A DNA stretch of 64,000 bases from Myxococcaceae bacterium (GTDB taxonomy: Bacteria; Myxococcota_A; Polyangia; Polyangiales; Ga0077539). Position 1 is the stretch's first letter. The number at the start of each line of letters is the position of its first letter. This document shows positions 39,946 to 50,790 of the stretch, piece after piece. The stretch covers positions 1-64,000 of the forward strand of contig SCUS01000092.1 of assembly GCA_004297725.1 (NCBI GenBank), in the 5' to 3' direction. Both the position numbers and the translations under genes were made by a program. The notes under the pieces are model-generated. The model did no database searches. It was given only the letters and a program-made list of their open reading frames with translations, and was not told the origin of the DNA.

Positions 39946-42915
39946 TCACCGCCCGCCCTGCAGCAGCCGTCGCAGCTGCATCCGCCGCGCGGGGTCGGTC
40001 GTCTCCCGGATGGCGATCTCCAGCTCCCTCGCCGCCTCCGCCGGGGCGCCGATGATCGCCAGCGCCTCGGCCCGCCGCACGTGAAGCTCCGGCGCGGGCT
40101 GGCCCGCCGCGCGCGCGATGTCGAGCGCCTCGGAGAAGCGCGTCCACGCCCGGGAGCCGTCGCGCCGTCGGTTGGCCAGGTCGCCCAGCGCCACCAGCGC
40201 CCGGAAGCGCTCGGACACCTGCGGCCGCAGCGCCAGGGCCTCGGTGAGGTCGGCCTCCGCCCCGCCAGGGTCATGGCCCCGACGACGGAGCGTGGCCCGC
40301 TGAAGGTACAGCCGAGCGACCCGGGTGCGGTGCAGCTCATCGGTCGGAACCAGCCCCGCCGCGAGCTCTCCCTCGCGGATCGCCCGGCTGATCTCCCCCG
40401 CCCGATCGGCCAGCACCATCGACCGGAGGTGCGCCCCCGCCTCGCGCATCGGCTCGCTCTCGTCGAGCGTGCGCAGCCAGGTTCCGCCCGGGGAGGCGTC
40501 GAGGACCAGGCCCGCCAGGGGGAGGTCCTGCACCCGGGCGAAGCGGGCGAAGATCTCCGCCGTGGCGTCTCGGTAGAGCAGCGACGGGGCGCGAAACTCC
40601 AGCAGCAGGTCGCGCGCGGAGAGCACCTCCGCCCCCTCGCCCACCGCCGCCACCCCGCGCGGACCGGCCAGGAAGCGGGCCATCCACGCCGCCCTCCCCT
40701 CGATGCCCGCGCGCTCGGCCCGGCGCCTCGACTCCGGCGCCTCGACCCTCGCGAAGAAGGCGTCGAGGTCGAGCCGGTAGGGCTCCCTGGCGCCCACCAG
40801 CAGGTAGTCCTGCCCCGCGCTCACCTCCACCAGCGCGCTCCGTGGAAACACCCGCCGGAAGGTCTCCACCACCGAGGCCACCGTCGCGCCGTCGGTGCTG
40901 TACGCGTGAAACCACGCCCCCATCACCCCGCCGGGCCGCAGCCTCCCCTTCGCCGCCGTGAAGAACTCCTCCGTGAAGAGCTCGCTCATCCCCGCCACCC
41001 AGGGGTTGGAGGGCTCGCTCACGATGGTGTCGTAGGTCTCCGCGCTGCCCCGCAGCCACTGCGCCGCGTCGGCCGCCCGCGCCCGCACCCTCGGGTCGTA
41101 GAGCACCCGGTGGTTGCTCCGGGCGAAGTCCCCCCGCGCGGCGATCACCACCTCCGGCAGCAGCTCCAGCACCGTCACCGAGCGCACCCCCGGCACGCTG
41201 CGCACCGCGTCGGCGGTCATCCCGCTGCCGAGGCCCACCACCAGCGCCGTCCCCACGCTGCGCGCCATCGCCGTCGGAACGAGCCCCACCACGGTCTGCG
41301 TCGTCGCGTCGCCCTCGCTGGTCGCGTCGACCTTGCCGTCGATCTGCAGCAGCACGCCGCCGGTGTCGTCGTAGCGCACCGCCACCGTGGCCTCTCGCCC
41401 GTCGCGCCGCCAGCGCACCCGGCCCAGCTCCAGGTCCTCCGCGCCCGCGTAGAGGAAGGGACCGGTGAGCAGCGCGGCCGGGTTGGCCCTCGCGTCGCGC
41501 AGCGTCGGCGCGATGCCCGCTACGGCAAGCGTCGCCCAGGCGAGCTCCCGCCACCACGCGCGCCGGGCGATCAGCGATCCCGCGAGCAGCATCGCCAGCG
41601 CCGAGAGGGCGAGCGTGCCTTCGAGGCGCAAGAGAGGGAGCGCCCCGAAGGAGATCGCCCACGCCCCGACGCCGTTGCCCACGCTGGTCGCCAGCAGCAC
41701 CGCGCCGTTGGCCTGCGCGGCGGAGCGCCCCTGCGTCTCCAGCGCGCGCGCCCCCTGCGCCAGCGCCGCCCCGACGAAGGCCACCAGCGGGAGCGTCGCC
41801 GCCAGCACGCAGGCCATCGCCGACGACCAGAGCGTGAAGGTCGACGGGGCCCCGCCCGCCAGGAGGTGCATGGACATCCTCGGCAGGGCGAGCGCCACGG
41901 GCAGCGCCAGCGCGGCCCCGAGGGCGCCGAGGCGGCACAGCGACGAGAGGGCGTCGGGGGCGGAGGTGTGGGGGCGCCGGGCGATCCAGGCGGCGGCGGC
42001 GGCCTCGCCGAGGAAGAGCGAGATCACGTGCGCCGAGAGCGCGGCGGTGAGGGCGAAGGCGCTGGGACCGAAGGCGAGAATACCCAGCCGGGTAAGGGTG
42101 AGCTGCCACGCGGTGGAGGCGAGGCCCACCAGCGCGAGGCCCAGCAGGGTCGAGCTCCCCCCCATCCCCTCACCGGCGTGGACCGGCTCACTCGCTGCGG
42201 GCGCGGCAAGCCCCGCCCCTACGCCGCGAGGGGACGGGGCGGGTGTCGATGCCCAGGCCAGCGCCGCCACCGCGGCGAAGGCGAGGCCTGCGAGGCGCAC
42301 GGTCCAGGAGACGCCGAGGCTGGGGGCCAGCACGAAGGTCGCGAGCGAGGCCGCCCCCGCAGCGCCCAGGGAGTTGGCGGCGCCGACCCGGGCGGTCCCT
42401 TCGCCGCCTCGCCACCCGCCGGCCATCACCAGCGCGGGGAAGGCGCTGCCCGAGAGGGCGCCCGGGAGCACCGTCGAGCCGAGGCCCACCAGCGCCCGCA
42501 GCGTGTTGCCCAGCAGCGGGGAGACCATGTCGGAGCCCACCAGCAGCCGCGCGATGGGGGCGGCCAGCGAGTGCGCCAGCGTGGGCGCCAGGGCCGCGAA
42601 GGCCGCCAGCACCAGGTGGGAGATCACCAGCAGCCGACGGGGGGTGATGGCGCCGCGGGTGAGCTCTCGACCGGCGATCGAGGCGCCCAGGCCGAGGCCC
42701 AGCAGCACGCCCGACACGGCCGCGGTCTGCGCCAGCGAGGTGCTGCCCAGCATCGAGCGCAGCAGCCGGGCGCCCATCACCTCGGCCGCCAGCGTGGCGC
42801 CGCCGGAGAGCAGGGCGCAGAGGATCCATCGCCACGAACGCAGCCATCGACGCATCGGCGGAGGAGCAACGACGGCGGGAGGGGATTCTTCCCGGGGCGG
42901 CCTGGCAGTGGGCAT
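39946..42915 (-). CDS. Membrane-fused spermidine-synthase-like protein with TPR tail
   Basis: 989 residues. Residues about 27-480 contain 12 or more transmembrane helices (ALLSGGATLAAEVMGARLLR opens the first). A soluble domain follows with a SAM-binding glycine motif ALVVGLGSGMTADAVRS, LELLPEV and IVSEPSNPWVAGMSELFTEE, the latter typical of spermidine-synthase-like proteins. The last 150 residues look like TPR helices. Such fused proteins are frequent in Myxococcota. Polyamine synthesis is unproven for them. A REP-like palindrome lies inside the gene at 42199-42218. Confidence 0.8.
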   Translation of the reverse strand: MPTARPPREESPPAVVAPPPMRRWLRSWRWILCALLSGGATLAAEVMGARLLRSMLGSTSLAQTAAVSGVLLGLGLGASIAGRELTRGAITPRRLLVISHLVLAAFAALAPTLAHSLAAPIARLLVGSDMVSPLLGNTLRALVGLGSTVLPGALSGSAFPALVMAGGWRGGEGTARVGAANSLGAAGAASLATFVLAPSLGVSWTVRLAGLAFAAVAALAWASTPAPSPRGVGAGLAAPAASEPVHAGEGMGGSSTLLGLALVGLASTAWQLTLTRLGILAFGPSAFALTAALSAHVISLFLGEAAAAAWIARRPHTSAPDALSSLCRLGALGAALALPVALALPRMSMHLLAGGAPSTFTLWSSAMACVLAATLPLVAFVGAALAQGARALETQGRSAAQANGAVLLATSVGNGVGAWAISFGALPLLRLEGTLALSALAMLLAGSLIARRAWWRELAWATLAVAGIAPTLRDARANPAALLTGPFLYAGAEDLELGRVRWRRDGREATVAVRYDDTGGVLLQIDGKVDATSEGDATTQTVVGLVPTAMARSVGTALVVGLGSGMTADAVRSVPGVRSVTVLELLPEVVIAARGDFARSNHRVLYDPRVRARAADAAQWLRGSAETYDTIVSEPSNPWVAGMSELFTEEFFTAAKGRLRPGGVMGAWFHAYSTDGATVASVVETFRRVFPRSALVEVSAGQDYLLVGAREPYRLDLDAFFARVEAPESRRRAERAGIEGRAAWMARFLAGPRGVAAVGEGAEVLSARDLLLEFRAPSLLYRDATAEIFARFARVQDLPLAGLVLDASPGGTWLRTLDESEPMREAGAHLRSMVLADRAGEISRAIREGELAAGLVPTDELHRTRVARLYLQRATLRRRGHDPGGAEADLTEALALRPQVSERFRALVALGDLANRRRDGSRAWTRFSEALDIARAAGQPAPELHVRRAEALAIIGAPAEAARELEIAIRETTDPARRMQLRRLLQGGR
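42199..42218. repeat. REP-like palindrome inside a coding region
   Basis: GGGCGCGGC, two bases, then GCCCCGCCC form a near-perfect inverted repeat. The surrounding GTAGGGGCGGGGCTTGCC-type sequence is a motif I recall as dispersed in several GC-rich genomes. It is in frame and encodes a low-complexity link in a loop between membrane helices of the synthase-like protein. Confidence 0.45.
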
Positions 42916-42928
42916 CGGGCGGGTGGCG

Positions 42929-43600
42929 CTACGGCTCGGGCGGCGGGGCGGTCTCCGCGAAGGCGCGGGTGAGCACCCGGGAGAGCGCGTCGGGCGGGCG
43001 TGACGAGGGCCACACCGGCGCGTTGGCGCGCAGCGAGGCCAGCAGGGCCTCCAGGTGCGGCGCGAGGAAGGGCACCTGCGAGGGCTGCTCCCTCGCGACG
43101 TTGGTGAGCTGCGTGAGGGCGGCGAGGAGGTTCTCCTGCCGGCGGGTCTCGTTGAGGTGGTGCAGCAGCAGCACCGCGAGCGCGAGGCCCAGCGCGCCGC
43201 CCGCGGCCACCATCAGCAGCCGAGGGAGGGCGTCGTCGAAGGCCAGCCGCAGGGCCAGGAGTACACCGAGCACGACCCAGAGGGCGCGCAGCGCGAAGCG
43301 CCAGGAGCCCTCCTGCCGAAGGTGGCGCAGGGCCTCCTCGCGGAGGGTGTCGAGGGAGCTCGGGGCGGGCGCGACCAGCGGCGCGTCGAGGGCGTCGAGG
43401 CCGTCGGGCTCCACGCCGGGGACCGGCTCCACCGGGCGGTCGATGAGCGAGGGGCGCAGCTCGCCGGGCGTGGCGGGCAGCTCGAGGATCACCTCCGTCG
43501 GCGCGACGGTGACCGCGGCGGAGGCCTCGGGCGTCACCTCGGGCGTCGCCTCGGGCGGCGCGTCGGGGGGCGATGGGTCGGCGTGCGAGGCGTCGTCCAC
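42929..43600 (-). CDS. Two-helix membrane protein of unknown function
   Basis: About 223 residues; start uncertain (GTG 43600 or 43618; the ATG at 43651 would coincide with the divergent regulator start). N-terminal 80 residues are Pro/Ala/Glu rich and disordered. Two adjacent transmembrane helices follow (RFALRALWVVLGVLLALRL, then RLLMVAAGGALGLALAVLLL), then a helical C-terminus. The gene is divergent from the response regulator, so it may be in the same regulon. No family recognised. Confidence 0.5.
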   Translation of the reverse strand: MDDASHADPSPPDAPPEATPEVTPEASAAVTVAPTEVILELPATPGELRPSLIDRPVEPVPGVEPDGLDALDAPLVAPAPSSLDTLREEALRHLRQEGSWRFALRALWVVLGVLLALRLAFDDALPRLLMVAAGGALGLALAVLLLHHLNETRRQENLLAALTQLTNVAREQPSQVPFLAPHLEALLASLRANAPVWPSSRPPDALSRVLTRAFAETAPPPEP

Positions 43601-43649
43601 GGGCGGCGAAGCTATCACGCCGGGGGGGACGGTGTATCGTGCCGGATCC

Positions 43650-45061
<1,412 letters not shown>

Positions 45062-45062
<1 letters not shown>

Positions 45063-45952
45063 TGCGTAGCGTGCGTGGGGCGGCGGCGGCGGCGGCGGTG
45101 ATGGTCCTGGGCTGCGGGGGCGACGACGCGACGCCGTCGGGGGTGGGCAGCGGGTATGCGCTGACGCAGCGGCCGCCGATCCCCGAGCGGGTGGCGGCGG
45201 GCGACGCGGTGCGCTCCATCGTGGTGTTTCGTGAGGACCGCACCGGGACGACCCGCGACGTGACGCGCTGCGGGCTCTCCACGGTGCTCTTCGACGCCCC
45301 GGTGGCCTCGGCGGTGGTGCCTGCGGCCCTCGACGCGGAGTCCGACTGCCGCTTCTACGCGAGCGCCCCGGAGGTCGACTTCCAGCGGATGCGCTGGGTG
45401 TGCGCCGGGGCGATCACCGTCGCCGCGGGCTCGCTCTCGCAGACCGTCGGGCTGTGCCCCACGGCGGGCGCGACGGTGCGCTACGAGACCGTGCTCACCG
45501 GCTGCGGGACCCTGAGCAGCGACCGCAGCGCGCTGGTGGGCAGCCTCGACGAGGGGGTGATGGGCGACGTGGTGACCGACCTCGCGGGCACGGCGCTGCT
45601 GCCGACGGGGGTGACCATCACGGCGCCCTCGACGCTGGCGGTGGCGACCTGGCCCGCCTCGGGAGACCTCGACGTGCAGTGGAGCAGCGCCGACGCGACG
45701 AGCGCCCTGGTGCGCATCGAGCCCGAAGGGGCGACGAACCCGGCGAGCACGCCGACCATCGTGTGCGTGGCGAGGACGGCGGGGCGGGTGAGGGTCCCGC
45801 AGGCGCTCATCGCGCAGGCGAACTTCCGCACGATGGACGCTCGGGTGCGGGTGTGGAGCTACCGCGACGGCACCACCATGGCCGAGGGGGGAAAGACCTA
45901 CCGGGTGAGCGGCGCGACCTCGTCGAGCGTGGTGCTCCAGGGGCGGCGCTAG
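45062..45952 (+). CDS. Hypothetical lipoprotein
   Basis: 296 residues. ATG 45062 (or GTG 45059) overlaps the regulator stop. Signal peptide with lipobox VLGC near residue 18. Mature part is beta-rich with six or more cysteines (TRCGLSTVLFDAP, AESDCRFYASAPEV, RWVCAGAITV, TGCGTLSSDR). No recognised domain. Co-transcribed with the regulator; convergent with the cytochrome operon. Confidence 0.6.
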
Positions 45953-46233
45953 CCCTCGGAGCCGTCGCCCACGGGGCCCTCCTCCGTCGGAGGGGGAGGA
46001 TCGTTCTCCCCCGCGGAGCGGTCGAGGTGGCGGCGCAGCACGTTGAGCGCCCGCATCACGCTGGCGAAGTCCCTGAACACCGCCTGCGCGGCGAGCTTGC
46101 CCGCCTTGGCGTCGCCGAGGTGCGAGGCCGCGCTCACCGCCTCCCGCAGCAGCGCCGTGACCTCCGCGTGAAAGCGGTCGACCTCCTGATCGCTCGTGAA
46201 TTGCAGCGTGCGGGTGGAGGCGTCGTACTTCAT
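45949..46233 (-). CDS. Small helical protein at 3' end of cytochrome operon
   Basis: 94 residues, ATG in a 4-bp overlap with the 33-haem cytochrome. No signal peptide, so cytoplasmic. It opens MKYDASTRTLQFTSDQEVDR and is helical to residue 72, then Pro/Glu/Asp rich. No cysteine. The overlap shows it belongs to the operon; it might assist maturation or regulate. No family recognised. Confidence 0.55.
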   Translation of the reverse strand: MKYDASTRTLQFTSDQEVDRFHAEVTALLREAVSAASHLGDAKAGKLAAQAVFRDFASVMRALNVLRRHLDRSAGENDPPPPTEEGPVGDGSEG

Positions 46234-48509
46234 GGCCGATGCGCTCCGGTCGCGAAGGGGTGGCAGGTCTGGCAGGTCAGCGCGTCGGGGAAGTGCTGCG
46301 CGCGGTCGGTGTGACACGCGAGGCAGCGCGGCCTCGTCGGGGGGGCGTTGCCGTGGCTCTCGTGGCACGCGGTGCACCTCGCGTGCTGCGGCACGGCATG
46401 CATCAGCTGCGTCGGGATCGCGCTGTGGCAGGAGAGGCAGGTCGGGGGCCTGAGCTGCGGCCGCTGGTGGCAGTTGGCGCAGTTGCGGTGCGTGCTCGAC
46501 GTGGTCGGCGCCGCCGCGGCCGCGGCCTCGGTGCGGTGGCAGTCGGCGCAGCGGGTCCACCACGCGGCGCCGCCGCCGGCCGGGCGCTCGCGGTGGGGCG
46601 CGTGGCACATCACGCAGCGCTCGTGTTGACCGGTGTGCGCCGTGGTCGCCTGCGCCGCGTGGCAGCTCCCGCAGGCCGGGAAGGCCGCCTCGGTGCGGTG
46701 CGGCGAGTGGCACTGCACGCAGGCCCCCGCGTGGGGGCTCCCGGCGGGCCACGAGGGCGCGGTCTGCGCCTGGGAGCGGTGGCAGGTCGCGCACTGCGAG
46801 GCCGCCCGGGCGCTGGCCTCGTGGGGGCGGTGGCAGCCGTCGCAGCGCTGGTGGCCGGCCTGCATCGCGGGAGGGCCGCCGACGCGCGTCGCCGTGTGGC
46901 AGCTCCGGCAGTCGGCGAGCGGCCGCTGCGGGACCGGCGCGTGCGGCGAGTGGCATGTCACGCACTCCCCGCGGTGAGATCCGCGGTGCGAGGCGAGCTC
47001 CTGGTGGCAGCGCTGGCACGAGGCGCGGGCGCTCAGGGGAGAGAAGTCGTGGTCCGCGTGGCAGCCCTCGCAGCGGTGCTGGGCGGGCTGCGCGTTGGCG
47101 GCGAACCAGGCGGTCACCGGAGCGTGGCAGGTCGCGCAGGTGCCGGGCGTGGAGGCCCGCGGCGGGCCGTGGGGCGCGTGGCAGGAGGCGCAGTCGACGT
47201 GCGCCGCGGGGCCGTTGGCGACGCGGTCGCGCTGGGTCTCGTGGCAGCTCGCGCAGGCCGCGGCGGCGGTGGGCCTCGCGGGGTCGTGGGGCTGGTGGCA
47301 GGAGAGGCAGGCGCGGTGCGGCTCCGGCGGCGCGCTGTGGACGAGGCGCGACTCGCGGGAGTGGCAGGTCGCGCAGGAGGTGCTGTCGGGTCGAGGCCCG
47401 TGCGGGTCGTGGCAGCCGACGCAGCCCGCGCGGCCGTGCGGGGTCTCGAGGGCGAGCGTCGAGGCCTGGGGGGCGTGGCAGCCGCGACAGTCGGTCGGCT
47501 GCGCGACCCAGGTGTGCGGGCGGTGGCAGCTCGCGCAGCGGCCGCCGTGCGTGAACGTCGGGTTGGCCGGGGTCGCCGCAGCGGCCTGGGCCGCGGCGTC
47601 GGGCACCGCGGGGGGGCGGGCGTCGGGGCGGGTGAGCCAGGTGCGGAGGGCGGTGGCCCCTGGGGCGCTCGCCCGCTCGGGAGCGAGGTGGCAGCGGTCG
47701 CACTGGGGGACGCCCGCGCGGCGGTCGGCGTGCACGGCGTGGCAGCCGAGGCAGGTGCGGTGACCCTCCGGGCCCGCGGCGACCTGCGTGGCGATCTCTC
47801 CACGGTGGCAGGTGGTGCAGTTCACCGCGGCGGGGGCCGCGGGGTCGTCGGCCGCGCGGTGGGGGTTGTGGCACTGGCGGCAGTCGACCCCGCCGTGGAC
47901 GCGAGACGCGTCGACCCTCGGGGCGCCGCCGCGCACGCCCAGCCGGATGGCGGCCTCGGAGGAGGCGGGGTCGGCGGAGAACTCGTGGCAGCGCACGCAC
48001 GAGGCCTCGTCGCGCGGCTCGGAGCGCATCGGCACGGCGGCGTGGCAGCTGCCGCAGGACTCCTCACGGCGGGGGCGGTCGTGGAGCGACGCGCCGTGGC
48101 AGCGCACGCACGACACCGCCTGCGCGCCGCGGGCGTGGGCGACGTGGCCGGGCGTGGTGGTGAAGGCCCCGGCCGGCGTGGTCGAGGCGGAGTGGCAGCC
48201 CGCGCAGGACTGCGCCGCGGCGGCGGAGTGGTGCTTCGGAGGGTTCGAGCGGGTCACCCGGGCGAGGCCGAGGCTGAGGCGCTCTGCGAGGTTGGAGCGG
48301 TGGCAGGCCTGGCAGGCGATGGTCGAGTGGCCGCGGGAGTGGGCGGCCGCGTCGCGGTGGCAGCTCGCGCAGTAGTCCCGCGAGGTGCGCACCTCGCGCT
48401 CGGTCACCAGCACCGTCGAGAGCGCCGCCAGGAACCCCAGGAGGAGCCCCGCCGCCAGGACCTTCCAGGCCGTCCATCGGCGCTCGCTGTTCTTCGTTCC
48501 GGTGCCCAC
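46230..48509 (-). CDS. 33-haem c-type cytochrome with N-terminal membrane anchor
   Basis: 759 residues. A single transmembrane helix at about 14-36 (WKVLAAGLLLGFLAALSTVL) anchors the protein with the bulk in the periplasm. I count 33 CxxCH motifs, one per 22 residues after the anchor. Many fall in tandem units of the form CxxCHxPH-x8-15-CxxCH-x15-25, implying a repeat-built haem chain. Length and haem number fit a conduit across the periplasm from inner-membrane oxidases to the outer-membrane porin-cytochrome complex encoded upstream in the same operon. No catalytic site such as a CxxCK is seen. Confidence 0.88.
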   Translation of the reverse strand: MGTGTKNSERRWTAWKVLAAGLLLGFLAALSTVLVTEREVRTSRDYCASCHRDAAAHSRGHSTIACQACHRSNLAERLSLGLARVTRSNPPKHHSAAAAQSCAGCHSASTTPAGAFTTTPGHVAHARGAQAVSCVRCHGASLHDRPRREESCGSCHAAVPMRSEPRDEASCVRCHEFSADPASSEAAIRLGVRGGAPRVDASRVHGGVDCRQCHNPHRAADDPAAPAAVNCTTCHRGEIATQVAAGPEGHRTCLGCHAVHADRRAGVPQCDRCHLAPERASAPGATALRTWLTRPDARPPAVPDAAAQAAAATPANPTFTHGGRCASCHRPHTWVAQPTDCRGCHAPQASTLALETPHGRAGCVGCHDPHGPRPDSTSCATCHSRESRLVHSAPPEPHRACLSCHQPHDPARPTAAAACASCHETQRDRVANGPAAHVDCASCHAPHGPPRASTPGTCATCHAPVTAWFAANAQPAQHRCEGCHADHDFSPLSARASCQRCHQELASHRGSHRGECVTCHSPHAPVPQRPLADCRSCHTATRVGGPPAMQAGHQRCDGCHRPHEASARAASQCATCHRSQAQTAPSWPAGSPHAGACVQCHSPHRTEAAFPACGSCHAAQATTAHTGQHERCVMCHAPHRERPAGGGAAWWTRCADCHRTEAAAAAAPTTSSTHRNCANCHQRPQLRPPTCLSCHSAIPTQLMHAVPQHARCTACHESHGNAPPTRPRCLACHTDRAQHFPDALTCQTCHPFATGAHRP

Positions 48510-48521
48510 GCGTCGATCCTC

Positions 48522-49781
48522 TCAGCCCCGCTTGCGGTCGATCTGACGAATCTTGAGCAGCAGCAACGCCGCGAGGATCGCCAGCGGAGGCAACGCCATC
48601 AACCACGCCCGCCGACCGTTGGCGTCGCGCTCCCGGGCGTGCCGGGCGAGCTCCCGGGCCCGCTGCGCCGGGCGACTCACCGCCGCCGCCGCCTCTCGGG
48701 CGACCCCTTCGTCGAGCGCGTGCATCGCCACCCGCAGCCGTACGTCGGCCTGCGCGGCCTCGTCCACCAGGGTCTTCACCGCCGGCACCCGCAGCCCGGC
48801 GGCCTCCAACGCCTGCACCGCCGCCCTCGCCTGGCCCAGGTCTCGCCGCGCCCGCTCGGCCTCCGCCGCGATGCGCCGGGCGACCCCGTCGGAGTCCCGG
48901 CCCTCGCCGTGGCAGCGCCGGCAGACGCCCATGCCGCCGGCCGTCCCGAGCGCGCCGTCGGCCTCTCGCACGTCGTGGCTCCCGTGGCAGGCGACGCAGC
49001 CCGAGAAGCCCAGCCGTCGGTACGCCGACGCGTGCGGGCTGCGGTCGAAGGCCTCGGCCTCGGCCTCGTGGCAGTGCCGGCAGCGACCCTCCGGCCCGCC
49101 CGCCTCGCGGTACTCGCCGTGCGCGCCGTGGCAGCCCGCGCAGGTCGGCGCCGAGCTGCTGCCGTGAGCGAGCACCGCGCGCCCGTGGACGCTCTCCGAC
49201 CAGAGCGCCGCCTGGTTGGTGGGGAGGCGCGTCCCGGCCATGCGCGCCGGGTCCGAGTGGCAGCCCCCGCAGGTCTCGTGCTGGCGCCGGCGAGCGATGC
49301 GCGACGCGGGATCGTTGGGGGCGCGCACGTCGTGGCTGCCGTGACAGCCGAGGCACGACGGGGCCGCGAGGTTGCCCTCGGCGAGGGCGCGGCCGTGCGA
49401 GTCGGCGTGGAAGAGCGCGAGCTGATCGGTGGGCAGGTCGTCGCGGTGGCGCCGGATGTAGCGGGCGTCCGCGTGGCAGGTGCCGCAGCGGTCGGCCACC
49501 GTGGCGGGATCGGGCCTCGCGACGAAGCCGACGCTGACGTCGTGGGCCTGCACGGTGGGCTCGTTGCCTCGGCCGCCGTGGCACCCGGAGCAGCCCATGG
49601 CGAGGTCGTGGACGCTCCCCCGGAGCCGCTCGACGGGGTCGCGGAGGCGGAGGTCCTGCTGCGTGGCGTGGCAGCTCACGCAGGTCTCCTGGGCGGAGGC
49701 GCTCGACCCGGCGAGGGAGAGCGCGGCGACCAGCGCGACCAGCACGGCGCGGAGGCGCCCTATCTCAATGGAGAAGCGCAC
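48522..49781 (-). CDS. 9-haem cytochrome c with C-terminal membrane anchor
   Basis: 419 residues. Cleavable signal peptide (VLVALVAALSLAGSSASAQ), nine CxxCH motifs between about residues 34 and 290, then a long charged coiled coil and a C-terminal transmembrane helix (LMALPPLAILAALLLLK) followed by a basic end. Multihaem cytochromes like this accompany cytochrome b in bc-type menaquinol oxidoreductases of metal-reducing bacteria. It overlaps the cytochrome b gene by 17 bp, so the two very likely form one complex. Confidence 0.85.
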   Translation of the reverse strand: MRFSIEIGRLRAVLVALVAALSLAGSSASAQETCVSCHATQQDLRLRDPVERLRGSVHDLAMGCSGCHGGRGNEPTVQAHDVSVGFVARPDPATVADRCGTCHADARYIRRHRDDLPTDQLALFHADSHGRALAEGNLAAPSCLGCHGSHDVRAPNDPASRIARRRQHETCGGCHSDPARMAGTRLPTNQAALWSESVHGRAVLAHGSSSAPTCAGCHGAHGEYREAGGPEGRCRHCHEAEAEAFDRSPHASAYRRLGFSGCVACHGSHDVREADGALGTAGGMGVCRRCHGEGRDSDGVARRIAAEAERARRDLGQARAAVQALEAAGLRVPAVKTLVDEAAQADVRLRVAMHALDEGVAREAAAAVSRPAQRARELARHARERDANGRRAWLMALPPLAILAALLLLKIRQIDRKRG

Positions 49782-50790
49782 GGATGGTCCCTCCCACGAT
49801 GGCAGCCAGCGTGACGAGCACCGCGACCTGCCCCGCCCGCGAGGCCCTCCGGTCGAACAGGGGAAACAGCGCCAGCGTCGCGACGCCGAGCGCCACCGCG
49901 GTCACCAGCACCCTGGCGCTGGGCAGGCCGATCATCTTCGGCGGCGCCGCGCTCAGCATCTGGTGGACGAAGGCCAGGTACCACGACGGCCGCAGCCCCG
50001 CGGCGCTGGCCCTGGCCACCTCCGCGGAGGCTCCCAGGTGCGGAGGGAGCAGCGACGACAGGGCGAGGAGCGCGATCGCGACCACCGCGCCGAGCGCCGC
50101 CGCGCGGAGGGCCGCGTGGGGAGAGAGGGAGAGGCTGCCCGCGGAGGGATGGCGGGGCGCGCACCCGGCGGCGTGGAGGCAGAGCGCGCCGATGCAGATC
50201 GAGGCCACCATCGGCAGCACGCCCGCGTGGAGGCCGAGGATGCGCACCAGCGAGAGGTCGTTGGGCTGCGAGCCGCCCAGCATGAGACCCCGGAGGAGCG
50301 GCCCGACGAGCGGGAGCTGCGCGGCGAGCGAGGACGAGAGCTGCGCGTCGACGACGCTGCGATGGCTCCACGGGAGCAGCGAGCCGGTGAAGGCCTCCGC
50401 CACGGCGAGCACCGCGAGGGCGACCCCGCTGATCCAGGCGAGCGCGTGGGGGGCGCGGTAGGCGCGGCGCAGGGCGGCCCAGGCGACGGTGGCGCCGATC
50501 ACCACGATCAGCGACTGCGCGCCCCAGTAGTGCAGCGAGCGCACGAGGCCGCCGTACTCGACCTCGGTGACGACGAAGCGCACCGAGTCGTTCGCGTCGG
50601 CGGTGGTGGGGCGGTAGTAGAGCGCCAGCAGCACGCCGGTGAGCGCCTCGACGGCCATCAGCAGCATGGCCACGGCGGCCAGCAGCACGAAGGTCAGGCC
50701 GTCGCCGCGAGAGACGTGCACGCCCGCGAGCCGCCGCAGCAGCGCGCGAATCGGCGTCGGATCGGCAGCTTCGTCGGGGGGTTCCATCAT
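49765..50790 (-). CDS. Cytochrome b subunit of bc-type quinol oxidoreductase
   Basis: 341 residues from ATG 50790. Cytochrome b N-terminal pattern: GVLLALYYRPTTADANDSVR, then GLVRSLHYWGAQSLIVVIG with a haem-ligand His, a PWSHR segment, and ILGLHAGVLPM with the second-helix His. A later RPSWYLAFVHQMLSAAPP corresponds to the KPEWYFL region of subunit IV. Eight or so membrane helices. It oxidises quinol and passes electrons to the Rieske and 9-haem partners encoded on either side. Confidence 0.88.
   Translation of the reverse strand: MMEPPDEAADPTPIRALLRRLAGVHVSRGDGLTFVLLAAVAMLLMAVEALTGVLLALYYRPTTADANDSVRFVVTEVEYGGLVRSLHYWGAQSLIVVIGATVAWAALRRAYRAPHALAWISGVALAVLAVAEAFTGSLLPWSHRSVVDAQLSSSLAAQLPLVGPLLRGLMLGGSQPNDLSLVRILGLHAGVLPMVASICIGALCLHAAGCAPRHPSAGSLSLSPHAALRAAALGAVVAIALLALSSLLPPHLGASAEVARASAAGLRPSWYLAFVHQMLSAAPPKMIGLPSARVLVTAVALGVATLALFPLFDRRASRAGQVAVLVTLAAIVGGTIRALLH

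Noticed and set aside
40081..42972. A 963-codon plus-strand frame opposite the synthase-like gene
   Set aside because: Composition (Arg/His/Gly/Gln runs) is that of a shadow frame; the minus strand has membrane helices and a SAM-binding motif.
46239..49814. A 1191-codon plus-strand frame opposite the 33- and 9-haem cytochromes
   Set aside because: Antisense of CxxCH codons gives open Val/Ala/Gly/Arg sequence. The minus strand is clearly coding.
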